NCBI GenBank assembly: GCA_021234155.1
Contig: JAJEKV010000003.1
Span: 15,794,386 to 15,858,385 of the forward strand
Length of the DNA: 64,000 nucleotides
From: Isoetes taiwanensis
Taxonomy: Eukaryota > Streptophyta > Lycopodiopsida > Isoetales > Isoetaceae
Direction: 5' to 3'
Within the stretch, counting starts at the first letter, position 1. Every line of letters starts with the position of its first letter. Positions 13,490-24,009 of the stretch are shown one piece after another. The notes beneath the pieces were generated by a model. The model saw nothing but the letters and a program-made list of their open reading frames with translations, was not told the DNA's origin and made no database searches. The position numbers were made by a program, and so were the translations under genes.

Positions 13490-14840
13490 GATTATGAGCT
13501 CATTGAGCCATCTTAACATACTTCAACTCAAATTCTTGTATGATAAGAGCCCATCTTGTAAAACTTAGGATCTCGGACAGTCTTATTTGTAAATGCATGG
13601 CAATGGATTCACATTTATATGAATGTAGATATCTTGTACAATTGTTGAATTCCATTGTGAAGGAAGAAGATAATGTCTAAATTTATTCAAGATTCCACTT
13701 CAATGCCAACCCAAGATGCTCCACATCGTCCATTTCCTCTTGTGGAGTTAACAACACTGCTAGCATAGTAATTCACATTATAATGCTTTGCTGATTTTTT
13801 GACATAGTCTTAACGACCAAAGCTTGTTCAAATTGTGAAGAATAAATGAAATGGCTCACTTATTCTTGGAGGAATCAGCAAAGTTCTCTCTTTCAATTGA
13901 CCAAGGCACCATTCAAATTGCTTCTTGAGCCTCCTCCTTCTATCTAAGATTACGCCCTTGCTTCATCTGATCCACAAGTGCGTTTGGGTTACTTTTAGCA
14001 AAAATTATTTAAAATGTCCTCATACTAAAATTTGGACTGGCCATATAAGCTTCTCACTTGTGATACATTTGTAAGTGATTTCACCTTCTCCAAGGCTGCA
14101 ATCTTACCGGGATCACTTGTAACCCATTTTCTAAAACATAATTGCCCAATAGTTTTCCTTCTCTAGTGAAGAAAATACACTTAGCGAGATTCAAACTTAT
14201 GCCATACAATGGCATAGATCCAAGAACTTTTCTGGGAGATGATCAAGTGATTCCTTCTTGGATTCGAAAAATTGTTAAATCATCTATAAAAACTCTTAAG
14301 AAGTCTAAAATATCATAAAAATTTGAAATCTGGATGGAGCATTTGTGAGGCCAAAAAGGTAATACCTTATAAGCATAGATGCCAAAAGGTGTTCGAAAAG
14401 CCATCATTGTGCTTGATGTGGTAGATAGATTTGGATCTGATTATATCCCCGAGTAACCATCCAAAAAAAAGAATAGGCCTGATTTCTGCAACAATATCCA
14501 ACAAGGTGTCTTTGAATGGTGTAGAAAATGATCTCTTTTAGTAGCTTTGTTGAGATTTACGTAATCAATGCATACTTTCGGATTGTGATATTTGGCTTTC
14601 TCTTTGGTACAATAGAATTGATCAATCTGAATTTGGCACTGGTACAATAAATTCAGCCTCTAAAAAGCTTCATGACTTGACCTTTACTTGCTCCCTCTAT
14701 GGGTGGACTCATTCTCCTTTGAGCTTGTTGGACCGGTTTTAATCCTTGTTTGAAATTAATGGTAGGAACCACAACCTGCGGTAGAATGTCTTTCAATTCT
14801 CTGTAATTTCTTACCAAAACATCCTGAATTCTCTTAATAA
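13490..14840 (-). pseudogene. Ty3/gypsy RT-RNase H, duplicate copy B
   Basis: The minus-strand segment at 14,647-14,441 reads 'VCIDYVNLNKATKRDHF' followed by 'FFFLDGYSGI'. These are the classic Ty3/gypsy RT motifs (V-C-x-D-Y-R-x-L-N-x-x-T-x-K-D-x-F and F-L-D-G-Y-S-G-Y). The catalytic YVDD block further downstream was not found in frame. The segment entering the RT ('ISQGNQEELVTIEEILLK') is preceded in frame by the His-rich translation of the minisatellite. Confidence 0.82.
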
Positions 14841-14947
14841 AGATACCAAATCACCTTCCTCCTCTTGAGTAAGATCTCCTCAATAGTAACCAATTCTTCT
14901 TGATTTCCTTGAGAAATATTGATGTTCTTGAATCCAATGTGTTTGTA

Positions 14948-15092
14948 ATAAATGTGGTGAGTGTGGTAACATGTGGTAAATGTGATGACTATGGTGAATG
15001 TAGTGAGTGAAGTAAGAATATGATGAATATGGTGGTGATTGATGAATGTGATGGTGTGGTGAATGTGGTGAGTGTGATGAATGTAATGACCG
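14948..15092. repeat. GTG/GTGA-rich minisatellite, third occurrence
   Basis: Same degenerate unit as at 13,200. On the minus strand one frame stays open across it and reads a His/Ile/Thr-rich stretch ('HHIHHTHHIHH'), joining the RNase H side to the RT side of the retroelement remnant in a single 142-codon frame. Confidence 0.75.
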
Positions 15093-15179
15093 TGGTGCGG
15101 AGTTGATGTTGTGGTGAATGTGGTGACCGTGGATGAACATGGACTAATGTGATTTACCTCATCCTCGAATTTCGCATAC

Positions 15180-15610
15180 CACCAAGCTGCTTGCACCATT
15201 GCCGATTGTGCTAAAGCACCGCCATGATGTTTTGGTCCCTTGGAACATGTACCACAATGCACCCTTTGAAAATAGGGACTTAAAATTCATGGCTTGTTGA
15301 TGTAAGCCTCTCAAATTATCACTTAAAACCTGAAATTGATCCATAAGTTGTTGACACACCAACAAAAGAGCCTCAAAAAATAGTCAAACAATCAACATGC
15401 TTCTTCTTTTGCCAAAATCATCCCTTGAATAAGTGCATGATATTCAGTCCTCGTATTCTCGCTTTTGGTGCATGGTATACTCAATATAACAATCTTCTTC
15501 TTATGCCCATATATCAGAAATACTCCTACACCTCCATAATTCTTGAGCTTAGAGAATGCACCATCAAAATACATTTGTGCTTCCATAGTGGGTGATTGCA
15601 TTTATCCCAT
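15180..15610 (-). pseudogene. RNase H domain located between protease and RT
   Basis: The minus strand reads 'AQMYFDGAFSKLKNYGGVGV', then 'CTKSENTRTEYHALIQGM', then in a second frame 'LLVCQQLMDQFQVLSDNLRG' and in a third 'ALAQSAMVQAAWW'. These match the beta-strand Asp, the E-Y-x-A-L helix, the D-S-x-L-V-x-x-Q helix (Asp not seen in frame) and the A-D-x-L-A end of RNase H domains in plant retroelements. The first catalytic Asp and the Glu are kept. At least two frame changes break it. Its position upstream of RT differs from the canonical PR-RT-RH-INT order. It could be an extra RNase H acquired by the element or the product of rearrangement. Confidence 0.7.
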
Positions 15611-16049
15611 CCATGCTTGATGTCAAAATCAACATCTCTACTTGATGTTGATCAATATCTTTGCTGAAATAAAGTCCACCCATTGGTCTTTGAATGGACT
15701 CCTCCCTCATGTTTACAAGAGTCTCTTGTAACTCATCTTCATCAATACTTTCAAGTCTTTGGATATACTTTATCTCAGAAACTATGCTTTGTAAATGACA
15801 TATTTCGAAATTTGGGTACCTTTTAACCACTTGTACAAAGTCTTATCTTCCTTGTCACCCACTTCCAAGATATGAAAACAACTAAAATTTTGCTGCCCTA
15901 ACACCATAGCCTTCTCTTTGTTGATTTGTAGCTGCAGGTTGCTCAAAGAAGGATTGCAAAACAAGGTACCTTTGCTGATTTCAGAGGATGATCTATAGTA
16001 GCCTTGTGTTCCTTTTGAAAGATATTCATTTCACACTTCCTTCATGAAG

Positions 16050-16351
16050 TCTCGGCTTTTGTGGCATCTAACCATGTATGACTTAGCAACAAAGTATAAG
16101 TTTCAAAAAGATGCACACTCTCTGGAAATTTCAAAACCATGAAATCCAAGATTGCTTCAACCTCATATACCTTGCATAAGACATTTCTTATGACTCCCAT
16201 AGGTGCACCTATATGATTGAATCTTGAACATCATAGTTGTTGGTTCCATCATTTTCAATCCAACTTGAAGCATTATATGGTAGGCATCACATTCACTCCT
16301 TTGCCCGGTATCTATGTTGGCGTCTTTGATTAAATATCCATTGATACTCAC
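16050..16351 (-). pseudogene. Ty3/gypsy aspartic protease remnant
   Basis: The minus strand reads 'INGYLIKDANIDTGQ', then 'VGLKMMEPTTMM'. These are the strand leading to the D-T/S-G catalytic motif and the following loop of retrotransposon proteases. Further along, after a frame change, 'CKVYEVEAILDFMVLKF' and 'YTLLLSHTWLDATKAET' match the protease C-terminal half and its LLLGRPWL-like element. The catalytic D-T-G is present, but the residues after it diverge from G-A/S-S. The upstream frame (16,574-16,353) ends in a Pro-rich stretch typical of a gag-protease linker. Confidence 0.72.
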
Positions 16352-16780
16352 ATCACAAAGAAATGGCCCTGGATCCTTGGATTGGGGGTGGTGGCTCCAT
16401 TCTACTCTTTGATGGTATCATTTGACATGATTTGTTGATTTGAATTTCTGATTTTGTTCTTCCCCTAATTCTTGCAAACAAATTGGGAGAATAATGCATC
16501 AATTGCTCAAGAGTAATTGTGATTTTAGTGGCCAAAACTTGGCTGATTACATCATCTTCATTCAATTTCCTCATCCACCATAGGAGGCATCACTATGGGC
16601 TGATTTTCTTATATACCGAAACTGTTTTTGTGGGTAGCACATTGAATTGCACCTTCTTAGGTGCTTACACCTTCAAAGCTTATCCCTTCAAAGCCTTTGG
16701 AAAGAAGTCTTACTCTTCTCCGCTATCGGCACTACTTTGGTTCTTGGACTACCTTTTGTGATCTCAGAGCTGCATTTACT

Positions 16781-18311
16781 TCTCCAATCTCTTCTTCTGG
16801 TTTGAAATGGGTCCTTTGTCACCTCATTGAAATTTCAAAAGCAAAGGCTATATGAGTATGGCAAAAATGATAAAAGAGGCAATTTTTCAAAGGATCATAT
16901 ATGAAATTTGTAAAATGGTCTAGGTGAAAATCTCAAAGGGTATGCACATGGCAAAATGATCAATATGAGATAGAAATGAGCGTTGAATGGGAAAATGAAA
17001 AATGGCTAGGAGTTGAGTAATATGATAAAAGTTCGAGGGAATAGTTGTATAGAGAAATGACTAGAGGGTTTAAATAAAACTCTAAGGCTATGAAATGGCA
17101 ATGGGCAAGATCAAATGTAAGTTGGGGGATGGAAATAGAAAGGCAAAAATGATGCTAGAACTTGAGGTACCATAACAAGGGTTCTTCCAAACTCTAGTTC
17201 CATAACTTCCAAACTTCAACCAAGTATCTTCCAATCTTCAACCATGCAGTCTTCTAGTGCATCAAATTTGATTTCAATATCAATGTCAACTATCAAGGTC
17301 TTCCACTGATCCCTAATGATATAGGGACATCCTATGTACACTACCCATACATTTGTTTGACCATGTTCTTCGTGGTGCAAGCTTGAAGCAATATAATGCT
17401 TTTTAAAAAGAAAGCTTAATGCATGATGAGCATCAGCGGGGACATGTTCTCCCATGTTCTTTGGTAAAACTTGTAAAAGGAATAATGTATTTAACTTTTC
17501 ATACTAAATAGAGAATTTTCATTTATGTTTTTCTCCAATCTCTTCTTCTTTTTGAAATGGGTCTTTGTCCCATTTCGGTGAAATTTCAAAGCAAAGGCTA
17601 TATGAGTAAGCAAAATGATAAAAGGCAAAATTTTTCAAAGGATCATATATGAGAAATTTGTAAAATGGTCTAGGTGAAAATCTCAAAAGGGTATGCACAT
17701 GGCAAAATGATCAATATGAGATAGAAAATGAGCGTTGAATGGGAAAATAAAAAAATGGCTAGGGAGTTGAGTAATATGATAAAAGTTCCAGGAATAGTTG
17801 TATAGAGAAATGACTAGAGGACTTAAATAAAACTCTAAGGCTATGAAATGTGGCAAGGAAAGATCAAATGTAAGTTGGGGATGGAAATAGAAAGGCTGTA
17901 AATGATGCTAGAACTTGAGGTACCATAACAAGGGTTCTTCCAAACTCTAGTTCCATAACTTCCAAACTTCAACCAAGTATCTTCCAATCTTCAACCATGC
18001 AGAGTCTTCTAGTGCATGATCTATCGTCAAGGTAAGTTCCCTTCCAAATTTGATTTCAATATCAATGTCAACTATCAAGGTCTTCCACTGATCCCTAATG
18101 ATATCCTGACCTCCTATGTACACTACCCACTTCTGTTGCTTGACCATGTTCTTCGTGTTGCAAGCTTGAAGCAATATAATGCTTTTAAAAAGAAAGCTTA
18201 ATGCATGATGAGCATCAACAGGACATGTTCTCCCATGTTGCTGGTAAAAACTTGTAAAAGGAATAACAGACGAACTTTTCATACTAAATAGAGAATTTTC
18301 ATTTATGTTTT
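16781..18311. repeat. ~0.76-kb head-to-tail duplication
   Basis: The block from TCTCCAATCTCTTCTTCT at 16,781 to ATTTATGTTTTT at about 17,531 is repeated from 17,532 to about 18,311, end to end. As with the 1.75-kb duplication, the copies differ mainly by one- to three-base indels. The second copy keeps a 111-codon minus-strand frame at 18,282-17,947; in the first copy it is shorter and interrupted. The sequence sits where gag would be expected on the minus strand. Confidence 0.9.
17947..18282 (-). CDS. Unidentified 111-codon frame, possibly gag-related
   Basis: The frame reads 'DAHHALSFLFKSIILLQAC', then 'KWVVYIGGQDIIRDQWKTL', ending 'WKLWN'. I do not recognise a family. It lies upstream (minus-strand sense) of the protease and gag-like tail of the Ty3/gypsy remnant, so it may be part of the 5' half of that element. 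A shortened, frameshifted duplicate lies at 17,455-17,216. No zinc knuckle (C-x2-C-x4-H-x4-C) is visible, and the start codon is not certain. Confidence 0.3.
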   Translation of the reverse strand: MKSSSVIPFTSFYQQHGRTCPVDAHHALSFLFKSIILLQACNTKNMVKQQKWVVYIGGQDIIRDQWKTLIVDIDIEIKFGRELTLTIDHALEDSAWLKIGRYLVEVWKLWN

Positions 18312-20260
18312 AACCAAATATCATCAGAATATTGCACACATGCTTCTTGAGCTATAAGTACAAACAAGAGTTTTAAGAAGAGAATTTACCAAAGCGTTTT
18401 TAGCTATGAAACATTGTTCATAGCTAAGGAAATGCTCAAGACGTTAAAATGTGTCCTCATACTTCTGGGCCTTCAAACTTAACAACCCTGTTAGAATTCA
18501 TGTTTCCAATGGTTCCAAGATTTGTGGCATTAATTTTTTAGTATTCCTAGCATCAAGGGAGGCAGAATATCCAAAATAGCAAGGTTTAGGGGCAGATCAA
18601 AGGACGGGAACAAAAGGAGAGGGTGGCATCCACATCGTGAAACAACCATCAAACTATGAACCATTTACCCTAGAAGGAGAATCTTAAAGTAGGGGCTCTC
18701 GACTCTTGCATACCATGAATTATATTCTTTTTTCTAAAATTGAGTATAAACCATTGGCAAGTGCCATAAAAAATAATTGAAGTGTATGGGCATTCTAGAT
18801 GTACATTAGTACATACATTCGTACACAAATTGGGGGGGGGTCATCCACACTATGAGACAAGCATCAAACTATGAAGCATTTATCTAAGAAGGAGAACCTT
18901 AAAGTAAGAGCTCTCGATTCTTGCATGCCATAAAGTGGTGTTCCATTGATTTTGAATGAATGAGTACAATGACCCATAGAGGTACACAATAATGAACCTC
19001 AAATGAGTAAAAAATAGCATTTTAGGTCATCTAGTCAAATTCGAGAGTAATACAAATCCTTTATAGTGAGTCTAGGCCTCCAATAGATATGTCATTCGGA
19101 AATGAATCCATAAGATTGTCGCCCCACCGGGTCCAAACCCCACGAACAGAAAAACCGCCACCCGTCCAATTTAGCCCCAACAAGTTTTGCATTTAAGGTC
19201 TCCCCGGGACATGATCGAGGGGGACCTGGAGGCCATAAGGTCAAAGGGGGAGGGAGGGGAAGGGCACCAACACTCGGGAATCACAACGCGAGGATTTGGA
19301 TGGAGGAGCACTAGTGGAGATGACTCCAGAGTGATACAACCCCGATGCGTATAAGGGGAAGGAAACGAGGTCGGCATGAGGAACATGTACACCAAAAACA
19401 GGGCATATGGGCTAAGCGTCGACCACAAAAACCGAGGGGGCGACCAGGGAGGGTAAACATAAATTTTTCGATTTTTCAAAGAAATCCTTGCCATAAGCAT
19501 ATGATTGCTAGAATATACACTTTACAAAAGATAAGATGAGACAAAGCAAGATTGAAGATTGCCTCGTCCCGAAAGGCAATGCCAAAACAAAACGCATATC
19601 AAACAAAGAGAGAATTGTAGATTTCTAAATACATATTTCATGACCACCTTATTCTTATCTGTCTCTGTTGAAAGTCCTCCTAGATGGACCAAGCTGCATC
19701 ATCCAGACGTATGATTTTTGCATAAATCAACTTCCATTGCATGCTTTTAAAACTTTGGTAAGTACTTGGTTTCTTTGCATTTATGCAAAAATCGCTAGAG
19801 CTTCATTATTACTATGATGTTGCACACTGTTAAACATGTTGCACGTCCTGCACATGTCGTGCAATAGCTAGACCAGAGTTGGCATAGAAATGCATCCTAC
19901 AATCAACAAGTAACACGTGAGGTGGAAATCCAATTTAAATACAAGCAGATAATCAGTTTAAGACAACAGAGATGTCTGAAGATCTACTTATAAGAAAATG
20001 GACACGGGCATTTTTGATATGTAATCTAAATTTGTCTGAGGCGGCTTGTAGTCTAGAATAACAGAAATGAGGTAGCAAAGTTTTCATAAACCGACTAGAA
20101 AATAATCGAAAAGACTGGTCTCAAAAGAATTTTATACATTTTATAGAGAGCCACATGATAATATGGCAAATGTGACATGAATAACGTCTTTCTTGTTCAT
20201 CAATCAACACACCTCAGGTGCCTTCTGGAGAAGGCATTCTATTTTTGGTACACTTGTAAT
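18312..20260. other. No recognised gene; diverged 110-bp repeat and a GC-rich patch
   Basis: Two related segments, at about 18,625-18,740 and 18,840-18,955, share ATCAAACTATGAA, AGAAGGAGAA, CTTAAAGTA and GCTCTCGA-TCTTGCAT and look like an old duplication. A run of nine G lies at about 18,832. From about 19,120 to 19,470 the sequence becomes GC-rich, with a 109-codon minus-strand frame rich in Pro and Ser that matches nothing I know. The rest is AT-rich and shows nothing. Confidence 0.5.
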
Positions 20261-20267
20261 CTTCTTT

Positions 20268-21478
20268 TCAATATAATTTCCTCAAAGACAAACACCATTC
20301 AAGGGTTTCCTTCCGACAATCAATGTTACCTTCCTTTGAACTCACGGTGCTAGAAAAAAGTTGATATGGTACAAGACAATACTTCAGGAACATAGCATTT
20401 GTGGTCCTTTTACATCTTTTTTTTCTTCCATCAAGAATCCTGGATATTTGCAATCCTCTACTAAATGCTTGATTAAATAGTAAAGCGTTTGAAACTTCGG
20501 ATACAAAGGGAAACCAAGCAAGGATGGCAACTGGGGTAAAAAGGACTAAGGCCATGACAAATTCATATGCTTTCGAGCAAGAGATCTTACATAATCCCAA
20601 GTGTTGAAACGCGATAAGTAATGGTCTTGTTGCAAGACTAACCTGTTGATTGTAATTTCAGTCGACTGCACATTGCATACTTAATCAAATGACATGGCTC
20701 TATAATTACCTGCAATAATATCTAGCCTGTTGGCATGAATGCAAAAATGCTGACGAAAAGGTCAACGAGAGTTAAATCGACCACCACAAAAAGAATAATT
20801 ATGATTGAAACAAATCCAACAAACTGCAGAGCCTTTAGTAATCTGAACATTAGTAGAAGGTCACCACTGAATCTTTTTCTGCCCATTGAGACAATCTACA
20901 TATGTAAAGACAAGCTCAATCTCAGAAAATTACAAAAGATACAAAAACAAATAATAACACATGGCAAAAATACAACCTTCAACACAATGAGCACAGCCCC
21001 AACAACGAGCAAAAAGAGACCATAAATCTGCAAGACAATGATGATTCAAAGCTCAATTAATTGATAAAAATCCATGGCAATACCAAATAGGTTTCATGCT
21101 TACGGTTAAACTCTTATGGCCATTTGCAACATGCAAATGGTAAACAAGTCCATATTGGTACAGAAGAAAGCGAATATTCAGTATTATTTCCATAAACCTG
21201 CCTCTAAGGCCTGCATGATTCATATACTCTTGCTCTTCATCCCACCGTGATTCCCAACTCTTTGATGCTGGAACTCCTATGCCTCCGGATTGTTGATCCA
21301 TTTATTCCAATCATCCACAATCTTTTTGCCACTCAAATTTGGATGGGTTGAACAAAAATGGGGCAAATAACCAGGTAGCAACCAAGAACCACATGGAAAA
21401 GGTAAACAAAATGTATACAACAACACCTTTTGCAGATGGGCTATAGGCACTATAAATAATTAACAGCATGAGCAGCTC
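20268..21478 (-). pseudogene. Callose synthase (1,3-beta-glucan synthase) C-terminal fragment, copy 1
   Basis: Callose synthases are large plasma-membrane enzymes that make beta-1,3-glucan from UDP-glucose. Only the last membrane region is present here, in four blocks. 21,478-21,104 reads 'NAFLFNP'-type sequence, here 'WLFAPFLFNPSKFEWQK', then 'GGIGVPASKSWESRWDEEQE' and 'NIRFLLYQYGLVYHL'. 21,027-20,977 reads 'YGLFLLVVGAVLIVLK'. 20,895-20,710 reads 'VSMGRKRFSGDLLLMFRLLK' and 'FAFMPTG'. 20,600 to about 20,400 reads 'FTPVAILAWFPFVSE' and 'LLFNQAFSRGLQISRIL'. Splice signals are plausible at each block. Defects are paired compensating frameshifts near 21,310, a TAG where the family has Trp after MPTG, and a frameshift near 20,575. 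The catalytic domain is absent. Identification is firm; pseudogene status could partly reflect sequence error. Confidence 0.88.
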
Positions 21479-22037
21479 TATTCATGGCTCCTAGAATAAA
21501 CAGTAATTTTTGGCAAACTTTCCATGCCAAACTACAAAGCCTCTACCTGTGGGCCTGTACCAGACTATTGTTATCGATCATTTCTTACATGGAGGATGGA
21601 AGCAACCAATCGAGCTGACCACATGGTTTAACCGTTGAATGTATGCTAACCTCCTCGATTAAGCCCAAAGTCTCCAGAATTGACATTGTAACTCCTTAAC
21701 TTACTGACAGGAGCATGTATTCCTCCAGCTGATTAAGAATAAAGCCAAGTATTACCTTCTGAAAAATTCAACTCAGAAAGAGCTCTGACTGTCAAAGCAA
21801 AGATGAAATAGTGGAGTATCTTACAGATAAAACGAAAGAAAAAATACTGAAAAATTAACAAGTTTTTTTCACTGAAGCAAAACTTGGTTCTAGATGACGA
21901 AACCCATGTTCAAGAAGTCAGATATAAACAGTTAAGAATAATGCCAAGCTGTTTACTGAAACATATACTTTTAGAATTTCCCCCCATATGTGGTTTACTA
22001 GAATTTTCAAATGAATGTGGTTATCAAATCTTACTTT

Positions 22038-22680
22038 TAGATCCCGATGAATCAAGCCCTTCACACTCCAAAATGTCAACCAGTTCAGCAGCATAGAACT
22101 TAGCTTCTTCCAATGAAAGCTGACCTTTCTAAAAAAGACAGACCATGAGGATATTCACGCATATGAAAATCATATTCATATTTCTTTCTCTACCTTCCCT
22201 ATCTGATCAAATAGCTCCCCTCCATGGCAGCACTTTAAGCCCATATCTGATTAGGTTAAATTCACGGACTGTAATCGCATGTTCTTTTTTAACAATTAAA
22301 ATAGGAAGAAATATGATATACACATTCACACAAAATGATTTTGCTTTCGTGTTTTACTTTCGTTGCAGAAACTGGGTTGTTCTCTTCTTTAAAATGCCTT
22401 CTGTATAATAAACATTTTGACCCGGCAGTGACCTGAATTTTACATTATGTAAAGCCGATCTTCTAGATACTAACCAACTAGCTAGGCACCAAGTCAGTGG
22501 ATACACAGAGAATGCGCATTCTGAAATGTAAAGCACAACTTCACAATGCCTGGATGGTCAAGATGGTCAAGTATCATCCGTTCCATTTTGACATTATTTA
22601 TCTTCTTCTCGCGTATAATATGGTGTTTCCCCAGTATCATTTTTCTTTACTTGAAGAACCTTCGAATGCAGGAAATAGTT
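22038..22680 (-). pseudogene. PDK1-like protein kinase fragment
   Basis: PDK1 is the plant phosphoinositide-dependent AGC kinase. Two blocks are seen on the minus strand. Block 1 (about 22,680-22,496) reads 'VLQVKKNDTGETPYYTREED' and, after a frame change, 'NVKMERMILDHLDHPGIVK' and 'LCFTFQNAHSL'. This corresponds to the N-lobe between the glycine loop and the hinge. Block 2 (about 22,133-22,038) reads 'KGQLSLEEAKFYAAELVDIL' and, after another frame change, 'GLIHRDLK', the start of the catalytic loop (H-R-D). Several residues before HRD are missing. No DFG or APE segments follow; callose synthase sequence begins instead. Fragmentary and frameshifted, so not functional as read. Confidence 0.75.
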
Positions 22681-22949
22681 ACGAGAATCTAGGGGACCAA
22701 CATGAGCTAAATTACAGATAATTTGAACTAAACGAAAAAATGATAATCAAATTTGAAGTACTTCTGGATAAGATCCCATGTCAAGTAATCTTATGCGGAT
22801 AAAATCGTTGAATGTGTATGGCAGAGACGGCGCCCGCATAGGCAGACATTGAGGTTGAGGCTTGCACTCTCATGATGATCACCATCCAGTGCAAGACCAG
22901 TGGCCCAGCATCAGATTGCAGCTTCGATCTGCCCTGCCAGTTGCCCGAT

Positions 22950-23104
22950 TAGAACGTCTGTGATTCAGAACGCACCAGACCGCCATTTTACAGGGACAGT
23001 CGGTTTGGAGTAGTCACAGCATATCCTAGGTATATTCCAGCATATACCTAGGATATGCCACAAACCCATTATAACTGAGGGTTTGCCCCTAGGGCAACCC
23101 AAAA
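22950..23104. repeat. 155-bp dispersed direct repeat, left copy
   Basis: It begins TAGAACGTCTGTGATTCAG and ends GGGCAACCCAAAA. A second copy, about 85-90% similar by eye, lies at 27,045-27,204 in the same orientation. Inside is a perfect 16-bp inverted repeat (23,020-23,035 with 23,042-23,057, CATATCCTAGGTATAT, 6-base loop) and near the end a GGGTTTGCCC/GGGCAACCC hairpin. The two copies bracket the PPR and second callose fragments. It could be a short LTR, the end of a DNA element or a SINE-like repeat. Confidence 0.85.
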
Positions 23105-23280
23105 CAACATCTTGATAGGGTATGATAATACACGGAACCATGGTTGAGCTAGGTTGATCTTGAAGGGTCGACTGGGTCCTATATGGTTGAATATATTACA
23201 AGTCTCTTATTTTACTTTTACTGTTGTTGTAAACGTGCGGTCTCATGCTCCAACTATGCAAGAGAGTCATGCAATGTGTG

Positions 23281-23388
23281 CACCAATATCGAAGCACGGG
23301 TCCCATGCTTTTGTCGTAGGAATTCCAGATAGCCAGCACCAGTATCAAGGCACGGGTTCCAGGTGTTCTAGGAATTGCAGATAGCTAG
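23281..23388. repeat. Diverged ~55-bp tandem duplication
   Basis: Unit 1 starts CACCAATATCGAAGCACGGG and unit 2 starts CACCAGTATCAAGGCACGGG. Each runs to TAGGAATT-CAGATAGC. No coding meaning is seen. Confidence 0.65.
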
Positions 23389-24009
23389 CTTGTCTCAGTA
23401 AGGAGGCAGGTTAAGTTGGTTGGATGACCACTTGATAAATTTAGATAGCTAGCTTGTCATTATGGTTGTAGCATAGATATCAACTTGGTCATGCCTACAA
23501 ATTTGTCATTCTACAACCGTGGTAATGTTGATTTTCAATGATAGAGCTGAATTGCATCTTATCAATGAGCAAAAAAAAAAAAATAACTATTTTAAAGGTA
23601 GACTTTTGTGAATGGTTCTAACATTTCATATGCTAGGAGGTTGTTGGTGCTAAAGCACAAGATATCATCAAATTACTCCACATATGCATTGAGGGGCTTG
23701 CATTTTGGCGTCATTACACTCTATTTAACTCACACTTCGCTTTCCAGGTCTAAGCGAGTTCAGCTCTTTCTATATAACATGTATCACCATCCTTGCTTTC
23801 TATTGCAAAGTGGCAAAGACCCTTCTAATTAGCATGGCGTTGGTTTATGAAGTAGAATAAGGCCGTATAAACATGTACTATCACGGCATGCATGCTACTT
23901 TAACTTCCAAATCTGCAGAAACATCATCAAAAATGTCTATAGTCCTAATGCTACAGAAAAACCTCTCTTGCAAATTGACAACATATTGCAGATATGGCTA
24001 AGATCATAT

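Larger units (their letters stand above)
11607..15092. repeat. ~1.75-kb head-to-tail duplication of the RT/RNase H region
   Basis: The block starting TGTATATATTGGCATACC near 11,607 is repeated from about 13,360. Both copies run through the same RNase H, RT and minisatellite sequence, ending near 13,350 and 15,092. Differences are overwhelmingly one- to three-base insertions or deletions, often in homopolymers, with few substitutions. That is not the pattern of old, neutrally diverged copies. The duplication may be real and recent with sequencing error on top, or an unpolished overlap left by the assembly. Confidence 0.9.
11000..18311 (-). mobile_element. Decayed Ty3/gypsy LTR retrotransposon with internal duplications
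   Basis: Read on the minus strand, the order is a gag-like tail (16.57-16.35 kb), an aspartic protease (16.35-16.05), an RNase H (15.6-15.18), a GTG-rich minisatellite, reverse transcriptase (from 14.83), a second RNase H end (near 11.8) and an integrase C-terminal segment (11.64 to about 11.0). These are Ty3/gypsy hallmarks. Every domain is broken by frameshifts or stops, and most of the integrase catalytic core is missing. Two head-to-tail duplications (11.6-15.1 kb and 16.8-18.3 kb) lie inside. I could not define LTRs, a primer-binding site or target-site duplications. The RNase H lying between protease and RT is not the usual order. Family assignment is confident; boundaries are approximate. 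Confidence 0.85.
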
